A stretch of DNA of 64,000 nucleotides from Chrysogorgia sp. JL179-B06 (GCA_035772405.1 JAYKKM010000011.1:186001-250000); one strand, 5' to 3'; counted from the stretch's first letter, positions 16,325 through 26,047 are shown. A program made the numbers and translations. Notes: generated by a model not told the origin, from the sequence alone.

Positions 16325-16798
16325 ATGAACCCGGAAGATTTTATAAATTCAGCGAAAGATGAAAGTGAAGGATTTGATGATGATAGAGTAGCGGAAGACT
16401 ACCGTAAAGATGTCGAAATGAAAAGAGAACAGCTCCTGCTCTTAGTGAGCGATGGTGAGATCAAGAAGACCGAAGTCTATGTCAGGAAAGCTAATGCGAA
16501 AACTATACTCAAACTATACGCAGAGTATGAAGCTGAGGTACAAGAGAAAAGCACAATATTTCTATGCGACATGCTCTTGTCCAAATTCGCGGATTTGATG
16601 GGAGGTCTCGATGCGGTAGAGAAACCTGAAGAGATGGAAAAAGAACTCAAAAGAGATCCGTATCTTAACAAAGATTTGAAAAGTCTCATGTCAAGACTAA
16701 CACCGCTGATACCGTTCCTTGGACTACTCTCTGGTGGGCTCACTGTTGGGAAACATATGTATAGTCATACGAAAAAAGAAAAAGAAGATCAAAAATAA
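16325..16798 (+). CDS. Conserved Polinton protein of unknown function, C-terminal hydrophobic segment
   Basis: The 157-residue protein contains TILKLYAEYEAEVQEKSTIF, LLSKFADLMGGLDAVE and a C-terminal PLIPFLGLLSGGLTVGKHMY block that I recognise as a recurring Polinton family with no assigned function. The start at 16325 is chosen because it follows CCTAAATAAAGAG; the in-frame ATG at 16298 lies inside the ATPase gene. Likely membrane-associated through the C-terminal hydrophobic stretch. Confidence 0.8.
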   Translation: MNPEDFINSAKDESEGFDDDRVAEDYRKDVEMKREQLLLLVSDGEIKKTEVYVRKANAKTILKLYAEYEAEVQEKSTIFLCDMLLSKFADLMGGLDAVEKPEEMEKELKRDPYLNKDLKSLMSRLTPLIPFLGLLSGGLTVGKHMYSHTKKEKEDQK

Positions 16799-16802
16799 AG
16801 AT

Positions 16803-17504
16803 ATGGAATGTGCTCATGAGAACACTGCCGAACTTCGAGCTATAGTGTTTTGTATAGATTGTGGTGAAGAACTCGATCACGTGTTATTAAGAGAGTCTAC
16901 CACGTGGCATGAGCGCTCTAGAAACAACACTAACGTACGGTTTAACACTTTCTCGAAACTAGTCAAAAAAATAAGTGATATAGAAAAATATGTCGATAGA
17001 CTAGAAGAAAACTTCAGATCTCTAGAACATGGTTTTAATCGGTCTAGTTCAGAGAAGAAAAACTTCTTCAATCTACGATTTGTACTCACTAGACTTCTAG
17101 AACGACATGGAGTACACGTGGATCTCAAGATTCCAAAAAAGAACCGTGTGTTCGAATATAGCTTACTAGCTAGAGAATGTCTAGGTTGTGAAGATTGTAC
17201 GTCGTCTCTAGGACATCACTGTGAAGAGTGTGAAAACTATGAAGAGTGGGAGTGGAGAAAGTTAAAGTTAGATAGATCTGACAAAGAAAAAGTTAAGCTA
17301 CATCATATAAAATGGGAAGAATTTCATTATCAACAAGGTCGTGGTGAGAGATACAAACTCGAACAGATAGAGATTAAAAACAAAAATTATTTAACTAGAC
17401 AACTAAGTAGGAGAACTCAAATACAACAAGATTATGAAAAAGTAGAGACGAACGAGTTTTGGAGACAAAAATACGTAAAATATTTAGATTGGTGTTTTGA
17501 CTAA
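16803..17504 (+). CDS. Zinc-ribbon protein, possible viral transcription factor
   Basis: The 233-residue protein opens MECAHENTAELRAIVFCIDC, a C-H...C-x2-C zinc ribbon like that of TFIIB-type or poxvirus VLTF3-type factors. A second Cys cluster occurs near 124-146 (CLGCEDC...HHCEECE). Between them is a helical region with NLRFVLTRLLERHG. A late transcription-factor role is inferred, and would suit the element-specific start motif. The start at 16803 follows CAAAAATAAAGAT; a longer frame from 16719 overlaps the previous gene. The last ~56 codons lie in the right inverted repeat. Confidence 0.65.
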   Translation: MECAHENTAELRAIVFCIDCGEELDHVLLRESTTWHERSRNNTNVRFNTFSKLVKKISDIEKYVDRLEENFRSLEHGFNRSSSEKKNFFNLRFVLTRLLERHGVHVDLKIPKKNRVFEYSLLARECLGCEDCTSSLGHHCEECENYEEWEWRKLKLDRSDKEKVKLHHIKWEEFHYQQGRGERYKLEQIEIKNKNYLTRQLSRRTQIQQDYEKVETNEFWRQKYVKYLDWCFD

Positions 17505-17594
17505 AATATATTTTCATAATTTTCTCAAATTATGAAACCTCTGTAGCTTCGACGGTGTCTTCTTTTGGTTCAAGTCCCGTCGAGAATTTTTTAT
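17335..17594. repeat. Right terminal inverted repeat (portion matched in window)
   Basis: Reverse complement of 1-260. It begins inside the zinc-ribbon gene and includes the end of the acylated ORF. The repeat presumably continues to the right terminus beyond 17733, where its left partner is outside the window. Confidence 0.95.
17512..17537. terminator. Hairpin between convergent genes in the terminal repeat
   Basis: TTTCATAATTT and AAATTATGAAA form an 11-bp stem with a TCTC loop. It sits between the zinc-ribbon stop (17504) and overlaps the stop codon of the minus-strand acylated ORF (17530). The identical hairpin occurs at the left end. Confidence 0.55.
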
Positions 17595-17733
17595 CAACGT
17601 GACTCTCGTATCCAGCTAGCACATCCATCTCGAAGTTAGTGCTCTCCTTACCAAATTTTATTCCAAGTTTCACTCTTCGGTGGGTGTTTGAGATCATGTC
17701 ACGTTGATCTGTTTTACTAGATAGACATCCCAT
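17530..17733 (-). CDS. 67-residue protein with MGC N-terminal acylation signal
   Basis: It begins MGCLSSK, a strong match to the N-myristoylation consensus (Gly2, Ser6, Lys7) with Cys3 available for palmitoylation. The rest is polar with an acidic C-terminus. The ATG follows CAATAGAATAAA, the element's start motif, which supports real expression. The 3' third lies in the matched inverted repeat, and its left-end partner is seen at 1-65, so there are probably two copies per element. A membrane-targeted host-interaction or particle protein is plausible; no family was recognised. Confidence 0.65.
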   Translation of the reverse strand: MGCLSSKTDQRDMISNTHRRVKLGIKFGKESTNFEMDVLAGYESHVDKKFSTGLEPKEDTVEATEVS

Positions 17734-18100
17734 TTTATTCTATTGGGATAATTTTTTTTTTTTTTTTCCCCGGGAGGATGTTGTCATCTTGGAAATAATT
17801 TTTGGAACACGTGGACAAATAATTTTCTAAGGTGGTGACGCCATCTTGGGAATAATTTTTTTTGGGACACGTGGAAAAAATTTCTCGAACACGTGGGGGA
17901 ACGACTTTTGGAACACGGCGGTTTGAGGTGGTTTTTTTGGAATAATTTTTCGGGATACGACTTAAAATAGTTTTGTTTATCTTTTTTTCGGGTTGGGGAT
18001 ACGAGCTATTCTTGAAGGCAGGTGCCGATTTCAGCTATTTTTTCAGAAATAGATGGAATCGGCATATTACTACTACTTATAGACTGTGTTTTGGTAAATA
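17734..18100. other. Subterminal region with repeated (G)GAACACGTGG motifs
   Basis: Starts with a T-run, then CCCCGGGAGG. Variants of GGAACACGTGG or GGGACACGTGG recur near 17804, 17862 and 17888 beside GGAATAATTTTT units. CACGTG is an E-box palindrome. This is probably the outer part of the Polinton terminal repeat, but without the left counterpart the terminus cannot be placed. No gene seen. Confidence 0.45.
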
Positions 18101-18146
18101 TAGTTTTTACCTCAAAAGGTCGAGGCTCCTTTCGAGGTAAAAACTA
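18101..18146. repeat. 19-bp imperfect hairpin
   Basis: Arms tagtttttacctcaaaagg and cctttcgaggtaaaaacta pair with one mismatch around an 8-base loop. It lies between the Polinton end and the MULE relic. It could be the end of a small fold-back element or an RNA hairpin; no flanking duplication was recognised. Confidence 0.5.
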
Positions 18147-18345
18147 TACTATATATACTGAACATATATATACACATCATAATTCAGTGAGCATTAATTA
18201 TTAGTACTAATAGTATGGAATGTTCTCTCTTGCATGCGATCATATCTTGAAATATAATTCTTAGCATACCGAAACAAACGGGACACGAAAACTGCCGATT
18301 TTAATTGAAGAATCTCCATCGAAGAAAGCTTCGTCAAACGATGAA

Positions 18346-20585
18346 ATGTCTGCGCTGCCTGCAATATTGCGATGTAATAGGAAACCCAAAGTCCGCCGGT
18401 CGACAAGTTACGCTGTGAATAATCCCCTTTCCCTTTCGCCGCCATTGAAAACTATAAAAGTGGAGATACGAGATTCCGATTCGTCAAGCAGCTCATCCGA
18501 CGAAGAAGGTACGGAATCTAGCGAAGAAGATTTATTCTTCGAAATTTACATGATGATAACGAACGAATTCCGGTGTTTGAGAAGCCAAAAAAGGCATTAT
18601 GCTTCCGATATTCTACGCATTTTGTCCACCAACCACCCAAACAACGTAAAGTGTACTCCGCAGCCAATGCGAGTGCAATACAATGGTTCATTTTTAGTGG
18701 ATGTGACGTTGATTGAAATAGATGACATTTTTGCAGATGGCAACGGCTGCTTCGAAAACAATGGCCACAGCACTCGTACGTACAAACGAAAGAAATCCGG
18801 GAATTGGAAAAAAAAGTCTTCTCGCAAAGATCCACTGGAACGAGATGAATTTCATCTGGAACGACATTATAGACGACTGAAGGAAAATCCTGAATTCCGC
18901 CAAACAGTGTCCTATCTCCGTGACCAACTAGGGGATATAGTTGATAATGTAGCGATTGTTCAATATCTTTTCAAAGGCAACGAACACGAGATGAAACTTT
19001 TTCCACATGGAAATGCGAAGGAAGCCAAACCTTTTACGCGGACTAAGCCATCAACAGTGAATGCACTTCGACAAAACCTCGAAAAATACAACCCGAATGA
19101 GGCTGTGGCGAAAACTCGCAAAGAAATGGGTGGGTGTTTTTCCAACTCATCAGAACCCTGTTTGCCACGAGGCCAAATGCAGGCATACAACCTAAAACGT
19201 ATTAATGCGAATAGCACATTAGTTTCTGGCGCTAAAAGATCAAAAGATGAAATGACTGCGCTGAATTGGTACGCAAAAACTGATGGAAAAAACTTCGTAC
19301 GAATGCAAGAGATTGCAGATGAACCCCTTGTAGTGATAGCGACCGATAACCAGTTAGATGACTTGGTGCGATTTTGTACCAGCGAGATTGACTTTAGTTA
19401 CCTGTCTGTCGACCCAACGTTCAACTTCGGAAATTTCAGCGTAACACCGACATGATATAGAAACCTACTTTTAAAATCTCGTAAAACTGGGAAAACTCCT
19501 GTCTTTATCGGGCCGATATTTATTCACCATACAAAACAGCGAGCAACATACAAACAGTTTTTTGATAAACTGACAAGTATACGAGACCAGTTAAGTGACG
19601 TCATTTGCTACGGAACTGATGGAGAAAAAGCTCTGAGTGATGCTCTGGCCGAAGCATTCCCTTTGGCCATTCATCTTCGTTGCTTTCGCCATTTTCATGG
19701 TAATTTTCAGTCATTTCTTACGAGCTTGGGAATTAGCGAGACCCGTTCATACTTCGAAGAAGTGTTCGGAAAACAGGAAGGGGGTGTTTATCAAAACGGT
19801 ATGCTCGACGCTGCTTCTGAGGACGAGTTTGACGCAATACTACTGTCACTAAGGGAATCTTGGGCCAAACGCGAAACATGTGCAATAGGAAATTGTCAAG
19901 TCTACCACTGGATGGAAGAACGTTCAATAATGATAAAGTCATGCATGATGGCTAAGGCTCGTCTAGGAAATCCTCCGATGAAGTTCTACACCAATGATAG
20001 CGAGAACACTAACCGACGCTTGCGTGAAAAAACAAAAGGTCGAGAACAAGGGGAGACGTTATTTATTTGTGATATGAAGGAGTTGATCGAGGACAGCCAA
20101 GAAACAGAAGTTGTACTGGCCATGTAACAGAAGTTGTACTGGCCATGTATGGATCGTCTGAAGTCTACGAACTTCGAGAATCTTTTAGCAAGTTCCAACT
20201 GCGAAGAGAGGAGTGGTTCCAAATGAACGAGGAACAACGACGGAGATACATTAAAGAGATGTATTCCAAATCTATGGAGGACCTTTATGCAGCAGAAAAT
20301 AATGCTTCTATATATGCTGAGAAAACCGACAGCCATCGAGGATGGGACACCGATACGCAAGGACTTTCTGTGGAACGTTCGTTTCTGTTAAATCTGTATG
20401 ACGACTATTTCTTGCAGTGTGTATGGGAAAAGGCCAAGCGATTGGTGTCTAAGCCAGACAACATCCTGCCGGCACCAAGTAAGGATCAGCAAATTAAAGC
20501 GTTTTCTGTGGTATCCAAATCCACCAATATACCGCCGAAACGGCTAGCAAATATACCGCCGAAACGGCTACGCCGAAACGGCTAG
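18346..20585 (+). pseudogene. Broken MULE-type transposase
   Basis: The first frame (18346-19455) has an acidic N-terminus and ends at SVDPTFNFGNFSVTPT, the first catalytic Asp region of Mutator-like DDE transposases. A TGA (19453-19455) interrupts the frame, which then continues in the same frame with FIGPIFIHH, CYGTDGE (second Asp) and HLRCFRHFHGNF. A second lesion is a 23-bp tandem duplication at ~20104-20149, which introduces a stop and shifts the frame into 20145-20585. Two independent lesions mean this copy is dead. The 3' end has a short CCGCCGAAACGGCTA repeat. Family assignment is from motif memory. Confidence 0.75.
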
Positions 20586-20632
20586 CAAAATCAATTGCGT
20601 ATATATCGAGTTTCAAAACACTTTAAACCCAA

Positions 20633-20709
20633 CACTGCATTTGAACCCGCATGTCTAGCGTACCGGGCTAGCGCTCTAGCAATTGCGCTACCACCGAGCC
20701 AACTGGGTC
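20633..20709 (-). repeat. tRNA-like sequence (SINE head or tRNA relic)
   Basis: On the minus strand, TTGGCTCGGTGGTAGCGC resembles a tRNA A box and GCGGGTTCAAATGC a B box. The anticodon-like stem CTAGC/GCTAG encloses a 7-base loop, but position 33 is C and the T stem is imperfect. It is therefore most likely a tRNA-derived repeat, not a working tRNA. Confidence 0.5.
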
Positions 20710-20712
20710 GCG

Positions 20713-21008
20713 CGCATATTCAAACTGATTCTCGCAACGTAAAAACTTAAAATAAATATGAATTCTTACCGTATCGATGGTACAGTGTTTCAACTCTATT
20801 TCAGAGCCATGCGCTAGTGCTTTATTTCTAGAGCCATGCTTTAGTTGACAACGCAGTGTTGTTCTGAAATTAGGCTACTATAATAAATTACCTTCTCAAG
20901 TAAATGAGAGAATTAATAATAATAATAATAATAATTAATTAATAATTATAATTATTAATTATACAGATAATTATTGTTTATACAGACGGCGAGAGAGACC
21001 GCGCTGTC
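20713..21008. other. Non-coding stretch with AAT microsatellite
   Basis: A tract of AAT/TAATTA repeats spans about 20911-20965, and the words AGAGCCATGC occur twice (20804-20835). No gene seen. Confidence 0.5.
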
Positions 21009-22045
21009 ATGGCCTCGACAGGAACACGGCGAAAAATGAATAACAAGATTCAATGGACGGATAAAATGAATGATGATTTACTAGAATGCAAGCAGAAAGC
21101 TCTTGTATCGACTAAGTCGAGCAACCCTCCGCGATTTGACTCGGGAAGGAAAAAAGGCTACATGGCTGTAATGAAAGATCTGTGGGAAACAATAGGGTAT
21201 AACGGGCTTGGTTTGTCCGGTCAGAATCTTCGCGACCAGGCTCAGAGACTCGAGAAGATGCAAGAAAAGAGAGGGGAAGTCGTTCGCAAGGATATTGGAT
21301 GTGAAAGTACAGGGAATAATATGGATGGATTGGAAAATTCGCAAAATAACAACAGTTGTGATCTACAAGCAGAAGTAAATTTGCATATGCAAAATTACAA
21401 CAGCTGTGATTTTCAAGCAAAAGCGAATTTGCATACAGAAGACGTGACAACAAAGTCTAACTCCGTCCCCATGAGACCAATTAACTGCCCTGTCAAAGAA
21501 GCGCTCGAATTAACACCAGCGAGTACAAAAACATCCCAAATCCATCCAGATTTACCGCAGTTCGACGTGTACCCCTCCGAAATCAAGGCCAAAACTTTTG
21601 CGACGAAATAAATAAAATCTATAACGAGGTTGTTCACTACCGAAGGAATATTTTCAATTTACCCTCGGGTAGAGTAGGCAAACAGTTCATCGAAGAGCTG
21701 ATATTTTGGCTCAGGCAATTTAATTCCAACTTAGATCTGAATTCAGTCGCCTTGAAAGCATTTATGGTGCTTCCTTCGGTAATTCTGCAAAAACCTTCAG
21801 CTACTTCCAAAAGTAAAGAGCATAGTGTGGCGATAGAACGGAGATTCGCTCTATGGAGACAGGGCGACTTGAATATGTTAATGAAGGAAATACGATTTAT
21901 TAAAGACAGATTTGTCAACTCCAAAAGAGCCAGATCGGTTGAAGACATCTCAAGAGCCTTTGCAAAGTTGGTCTTTCAAGGGAAACTCACGGCAGCAATC
22001 AAAATGCTGGATAAAGAGAATTCGTCGGGATTGTTGAAACTGTAA
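21009..22045 (+). pseudogene. Retroelement-type ORF fragment with one frameshift
   Basis: The first frame (21009-21611) starts with a SANT/Myb-like region (IQWTDKMNDDLLECK...GYMAVMKDLWE) common in cnidarian-type retroelement proteins. The frame closes at 21611, while the plus-one frame is open from 21611 and reads through NKIYNEVVHYRRNIFNLPSG to 22045. The AATAAATAAA run at the junction is the likely site of a small indel. An AATAAA signal follows the final stop, and no reverse transcriptase is attached. It is a truncated retroelement or a retrocopy of one. Confidence 0.55.
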
Positions 22046-22081
22046 TTGAAGAATTTACCGTTTTTAAATAAAGTTTTCCTT

Positions 22082-22185
22082 ATAATAATAAATAATAATT
22101 AATAATTATTATTTATATTATTATTATTATTATTTATATTATTATTATTATTATTTATATTATTATTATTATTATTTATAATAAT
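22082..22185. repeat. TAATAATTATT microsatellite
   Basis: Repeats of TATTATTATTATTATTTATAT occur four times in a row, followed by four short ATTCCAGATT-type repeats (22224-22253). Confidence 0.8.
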
Positions 22186-22253
22186 GCACGGTAAAATACA
22201 CGTTTTCGTGTAATATAAAAGATTCCAGATTCCAAGATTCCAGATTCCAGGTT

Positions 22254-23222
22254 TTACAACTTACCCTGCCATAGCTTCTTATACCTCTTTGAAGGCATAA
22301 CAGATGCAATTGGCTCATAACGCATCTCCTTTTCCCAATAAAGTTCATAGTTTGTCATTTTTACAATGCCCATTTTCATTTGCAGACCAATCAGCCTTTC
22401 AATTTCATCCTTTGTGGTAGAAATGCTGCTTGTTTGTTGAACACTATACAAATTTGTTTGTTCAACAATGTTTTGAGTAATAGTGTCATCCCAAAACATC
22501 TTAAAATACGAAAAAGGGCTCAGTTCATCTACATTATCAGGTAGAGTAAATTCTGCCCCTGAAAAGGATACATCAACTGCTTCTGGTTCCTTCTTTTTCC
22601 ACTTGAAAACTGGGGTAGTTTCTTGTTGACTTGTGGTATCTTCACTTTCATCATTATCGCTATCATCTGATTCTGGATTATCAACTTCACAGCGTTCATT
22701 CACTGCTACTTCATTACAAGTCTGTGTACAACTATCCACCTGTGTACTTGAAGGACTATTTTCCTATTAGGGATAATATTAAGAACCTTAGACGACTTAA
22801 CAAACTGTGCATTCCAAGAGTTAAAACCACACATTTTGGTCTTAATTCAACATCGTACACCGCTGCAACGACTTGGAACTCTTTACCAGACTCCTTAAGA
22901 ACAGCAATTAATGTAGAGCCTTTTTGTAGCGCTGTGCGTACAATGAGATTGTAATGTTTAATGTTTTATATTTGTAAATTTAGTGTTTAGTATTTTTTTT
23001 TTTTTAAATTTCTCGGCATATTAGCAATGTATCTGCTAGGGGCCTAAACAGTCCCATCAACCCGAGGTTTAAATAAAGTTTATGATGATGATGATGATGA
23101 TGATGATTCATCTACACATTCATCATCATCTTCAAGGTCCGACAGTTCAGAATCTGAACCAGGCTCCAGAATATATTGAATCGCTTCTTCAGTGTTGTAT
23201 CTAATTCTTGTCCGCTTTTTCA
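22254..23222 (-). pseudogene. piggyBac-type transposase N-terminal part, split by a LINE tail
   Basis: The minus strand from 23222 (ATGAAAAAGCGG) to ~23107 encodes an acidic start (MKKRTRIRYNTEEAIQYILE). The frame resumes at 22739-22254 with the piggyBac-typical TQNIVEQTNLYSVQQ and EIERLIGLQMKMGIVKM...NYELYWE blocks. The intervening 22757-23106 is an unrelated LINE 3' end on the opposite strand. The 3' side of the coding block ends KKLWQ at a consensus splice donor (CAG|GTAAGT, 22254-22262), so this copy may derive from a domesticated, intron-bearing gene. The catalytic domain is not found nearby. Confidence 0.65.
22757..23106 (+). mobile_element. 5'-truncated LINE 3' end
   Basis: The plus strand encodes the last residues of a CR1/Jockey-like reverse transcriptase ORF (RVKTTHFGLNSTSY, AATTWNSLPDSLRTA) up to 22954, then a 3' UTR ending GTTTAAATAAAGTT and a (GATGAT)n tail. 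It interrupts the piggyBac coding region, so it inserted later. Confidence 0.65.
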
Positions 23223-24228
23223 TAATTTAGCACTGTACAGGTTAAATGTAATATTTAGCTTTAAACACGGCGTACAGGTAGGTATACAAGCATTGGATGT
23301 CGTCAAGTTCAATTTATACTAATGAGGATAAAGTAGATATACCAAAGTCAAAGTAAAGGCAGTCGGTTTACTTTTTTCTGAACATAATGTGTGTGCTCAG
23401 ACTTAATTTATCAAATATTAACATCTTTTCTATACCTCAACAAGAAAGCAGATGGATATGTGGTCTCACTGTAGTATAATAATGACAAGAGAAGCTGAAA
23501 GACATATCACTAAACCCACAAAATTGTAACCCTAAACGGGCATTGTTGCCATTTGGCAACAAATACTTTTGAACTGCCTAAGCAACGACATTGTCAAACT
23601 TTATCCCCAAACAATTGCAGGTATTTTAAAAGTCACATTTTTATTGTATTTAGCAGCTGTATTTATTTGGTAAAACACTTTGCTATTGAAAACACACAGC
23701 TATTGAAAACTAAGCTTATCAATACTTAGTAATAATATTACATTAAAGCACAGTAAAACACTCACCTTTAAATCCACAAAAACGCATGCTTTACATCGAA
23801 TTTCAACAAAATGGCGGACAAGAAATAAAATATAAGGTGTAAAGTAAAACGTCTTTTTCAGTATTAAGGTGGCTACACTGTCATGGTAATTTTTTTGTTG
23901 CCATATGTACCTATAATGAGTGTTTAAAAAAAAGATAATTACTCGGTAAATAATTCTCCAATAACAACATATCAGCAATAAGGTTTAATTTAAAAATGTC
24001 GCAATTAAGTTATTTTTGACGTGTTTAGAGTTATGAGATATATATATAGAACGAAGTTGTACACTGTGGGTAACTTTAAAAGCATTTGCTGGGAAATTAT
24101 ATTTTCAGCAAGACCAATATATACACTTTTAGCTGCCTAGTCATAAGCCATCAATTAAGAATACTAAAGATACTATATGTTTATGGTTAAAGTTTGACAT
24201 CATTAAATAAACACCTTACCATAGCGAA
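23223..24228. other. No gene seen
   Basis: AT-rich DNA without convincing coding or repeat structure; a 92-residue minus-strand frame at 23700-23978 has no recognisable features. Confidence 0.4.
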
Positions 24229-24413
24229 TATACTGTTGGGTATGTGAGAAGATATGCCTTGGCCATTTGTAAGCCTTTAAACCACCTATGCATCCGTGTT
24301 TTCAGCTCTTCTAAGGTCAATGAAAATCCTTTTTTGGCAAAGTAAACGGTTTTCCTTTCTGTATCCGAGACATGCTTTGTGTACTCTTCTACGATTTCCT
24401 TCAATTGTACAAC

Positions 24414-26047
24414 ATATATATTACTAAGAACTTACGGAAATTCAAGCTTCTAATCTAATTGTTAAATAGTCAAAGTAAAGAATTAGACTTGTGGTATAGT
24501 AGTCAAAATAAAATAATACACTTTTATTATATGGCAGTAGCGCTGAAAAAGTTCGGGCGAGAAAACTGCTGATATAGGTGACTTTATTATGGCCAACTCA
24601 AGTAGAATGAAACTGAGCAGCAAGATTAGAACAAAATGCAGCCGACGTCGAGAACTATGAAATTCAAAGATTTATTTTTTTCACAATAAACCATGAACAC
24701 AGTGAAGAAAACAGCAACATACATAAATCAGTTCTCCTTCGAAATATTTTAATTGAAAAACATAACTAATTTTTTGTTATTTTTGTGTAAATCAACTCTA
24801 AAATTTTCCCGCCATAACCTACTGTTTCGACGAAAATTCGTATTGACCGTAATAAATACTTTTTCAGAAAAGCCATATAATAAACTACTTATTGACCTTG
24901 CTTGTTCGGTCTGTGCTAGTGACATATCGGACCTCTGTTTTTCGCATGGACCTCAACTCACTTCCCTCGTCTCGTCCATACTACAAAACATTGGTCCGAT
25001 ATTTCACTAGTACACACCTCATGCTCAGTCAATGAGTATAGTTACTAATGGTAGAGTAATATGGGCAACATGCAAATTGCTGCAACTTGTTCCACAACAA
25101 TGTTGTGCTGCAAGTTGAAGCGAGATGTTGCACATGTTACTACCCACTCTTGCAACTTGTTGTGCAACAAATTTTGTTGCAACTTGAAGCAACATGTTGC
25201 AAAAAGTAGAAGTAACGTCTACTTTTCGCAACATGTTGCTGCAAATTGCAACAAACAAGTGTGCTGCACAAGTGGGTGGTAATATCTGCAACATTTCGCT
25301 TCAACGTGCAACGGAAATTTGTTGATCGTATAACAACAACTCTAAGGTAATTGCATCTGCAAGGAATGAGTTAATGTTGCTAGTTATACTCACTCACTTT
25401 ATGGGACAACTCCGAAAACGATTCAATCACACTTACGGAAAGTGCGAAAGCAGGAACTTTATCAATACTAGCAAATGTATTAAGTCATTCGAAGATCTTG
25501 AAAAAAATAAAGAAACAACATATGCAATTGTAACATTACGATACTGGAAATGAAGATGTATTACTGTATACACTGTATTTAGTACATACAGCACAACTGT
25601 TTGGAATCATGTCATGCAGCCCGATGTAATTAAGTAATTTACTTATATATAGTTTTCTAATTACTTGTTACTTAACAAATAGATTACATTTTTCCATGTG
25701 TGTACTGGTATATAGATCACAAATGACGTCATACCATGTAAACAACAAAAAAAGTACGCCAGGATACCTAGTATAAGATACCATAACTAGTGTTGTGTCA
25801 TCTCTGATCTATAACAGGACACACGGAAAAATTCGATCTATTTGTTTTATACTATAACAATTACACAAAAAGTGTTTTCTGGACAAATTGAAAGTATTTT
25901 GGACTTGAAACACGAACACACCATAATATGACGCCATCTGTGCGTTATAGGAAACAATGCACGCCGTATTGGTCTGCAATACTACATGTTAGCCGTGATC
26001 ACCAATGAAAAAGTATAATGAACACTGATTATTGTATGAGTACTCAC
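24414..26047. other. Intronic or intergenic sequence
   Basis: AT-rich; contains the fold-back element at ~25060-25325. No exon recognised between the last two proposed exons of gene A. Confidence 0.4.
25060..25325. mobile_element. Fold-back MITE rich in GCAACATGTTGC
   Basis: Left words GTTGAAGCGAGATGTTGCAC and ACCCACTCTTGCAAC pair with right words near 25263-25312 (AAGTGGGTGG, TGCAACATTTCGCTTCAAC). A central inverted core (GCAACATGTTGC around AAGTAGA/TCTACTT) spans ~25190-25240. No coding capacity. Target duplication not resolved. Confidence 0.55.

Larger units (their letters stand above)
1..17760. mobile_element. Polinton/Maverick virus-like DNA transposon, left end cut by window start
   Basis: The interval carries the full diagnostic Polinton set: protein-primed PolB, RVE integrase, packaging ATPase, major and minor capsid proteins, all intronless and tightly packed. 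It is bounded by inverted repeats of at least 260 bp. Left repeat bases start at position 1, so the true left terminus and its target-site duplication lie outside the window. The right outer terminus is not fixed; it lies beyond 17733 and probably before about 18100. The large frames show no stop or frameshift, and the repeats differ at only two positions seen by eye (18 and 221). This suggests recent insertion or activity. Composition and codon use are uniform inside, except for the bZIP-like ORF at 11823. Confidence 0.95.

Noticed and set aside
19453..19455. TGA in the MULE frame as selenocysteine
   Set aside because: The same gene has an unrelated duplication lesion, and transposases are not selenoproteins.
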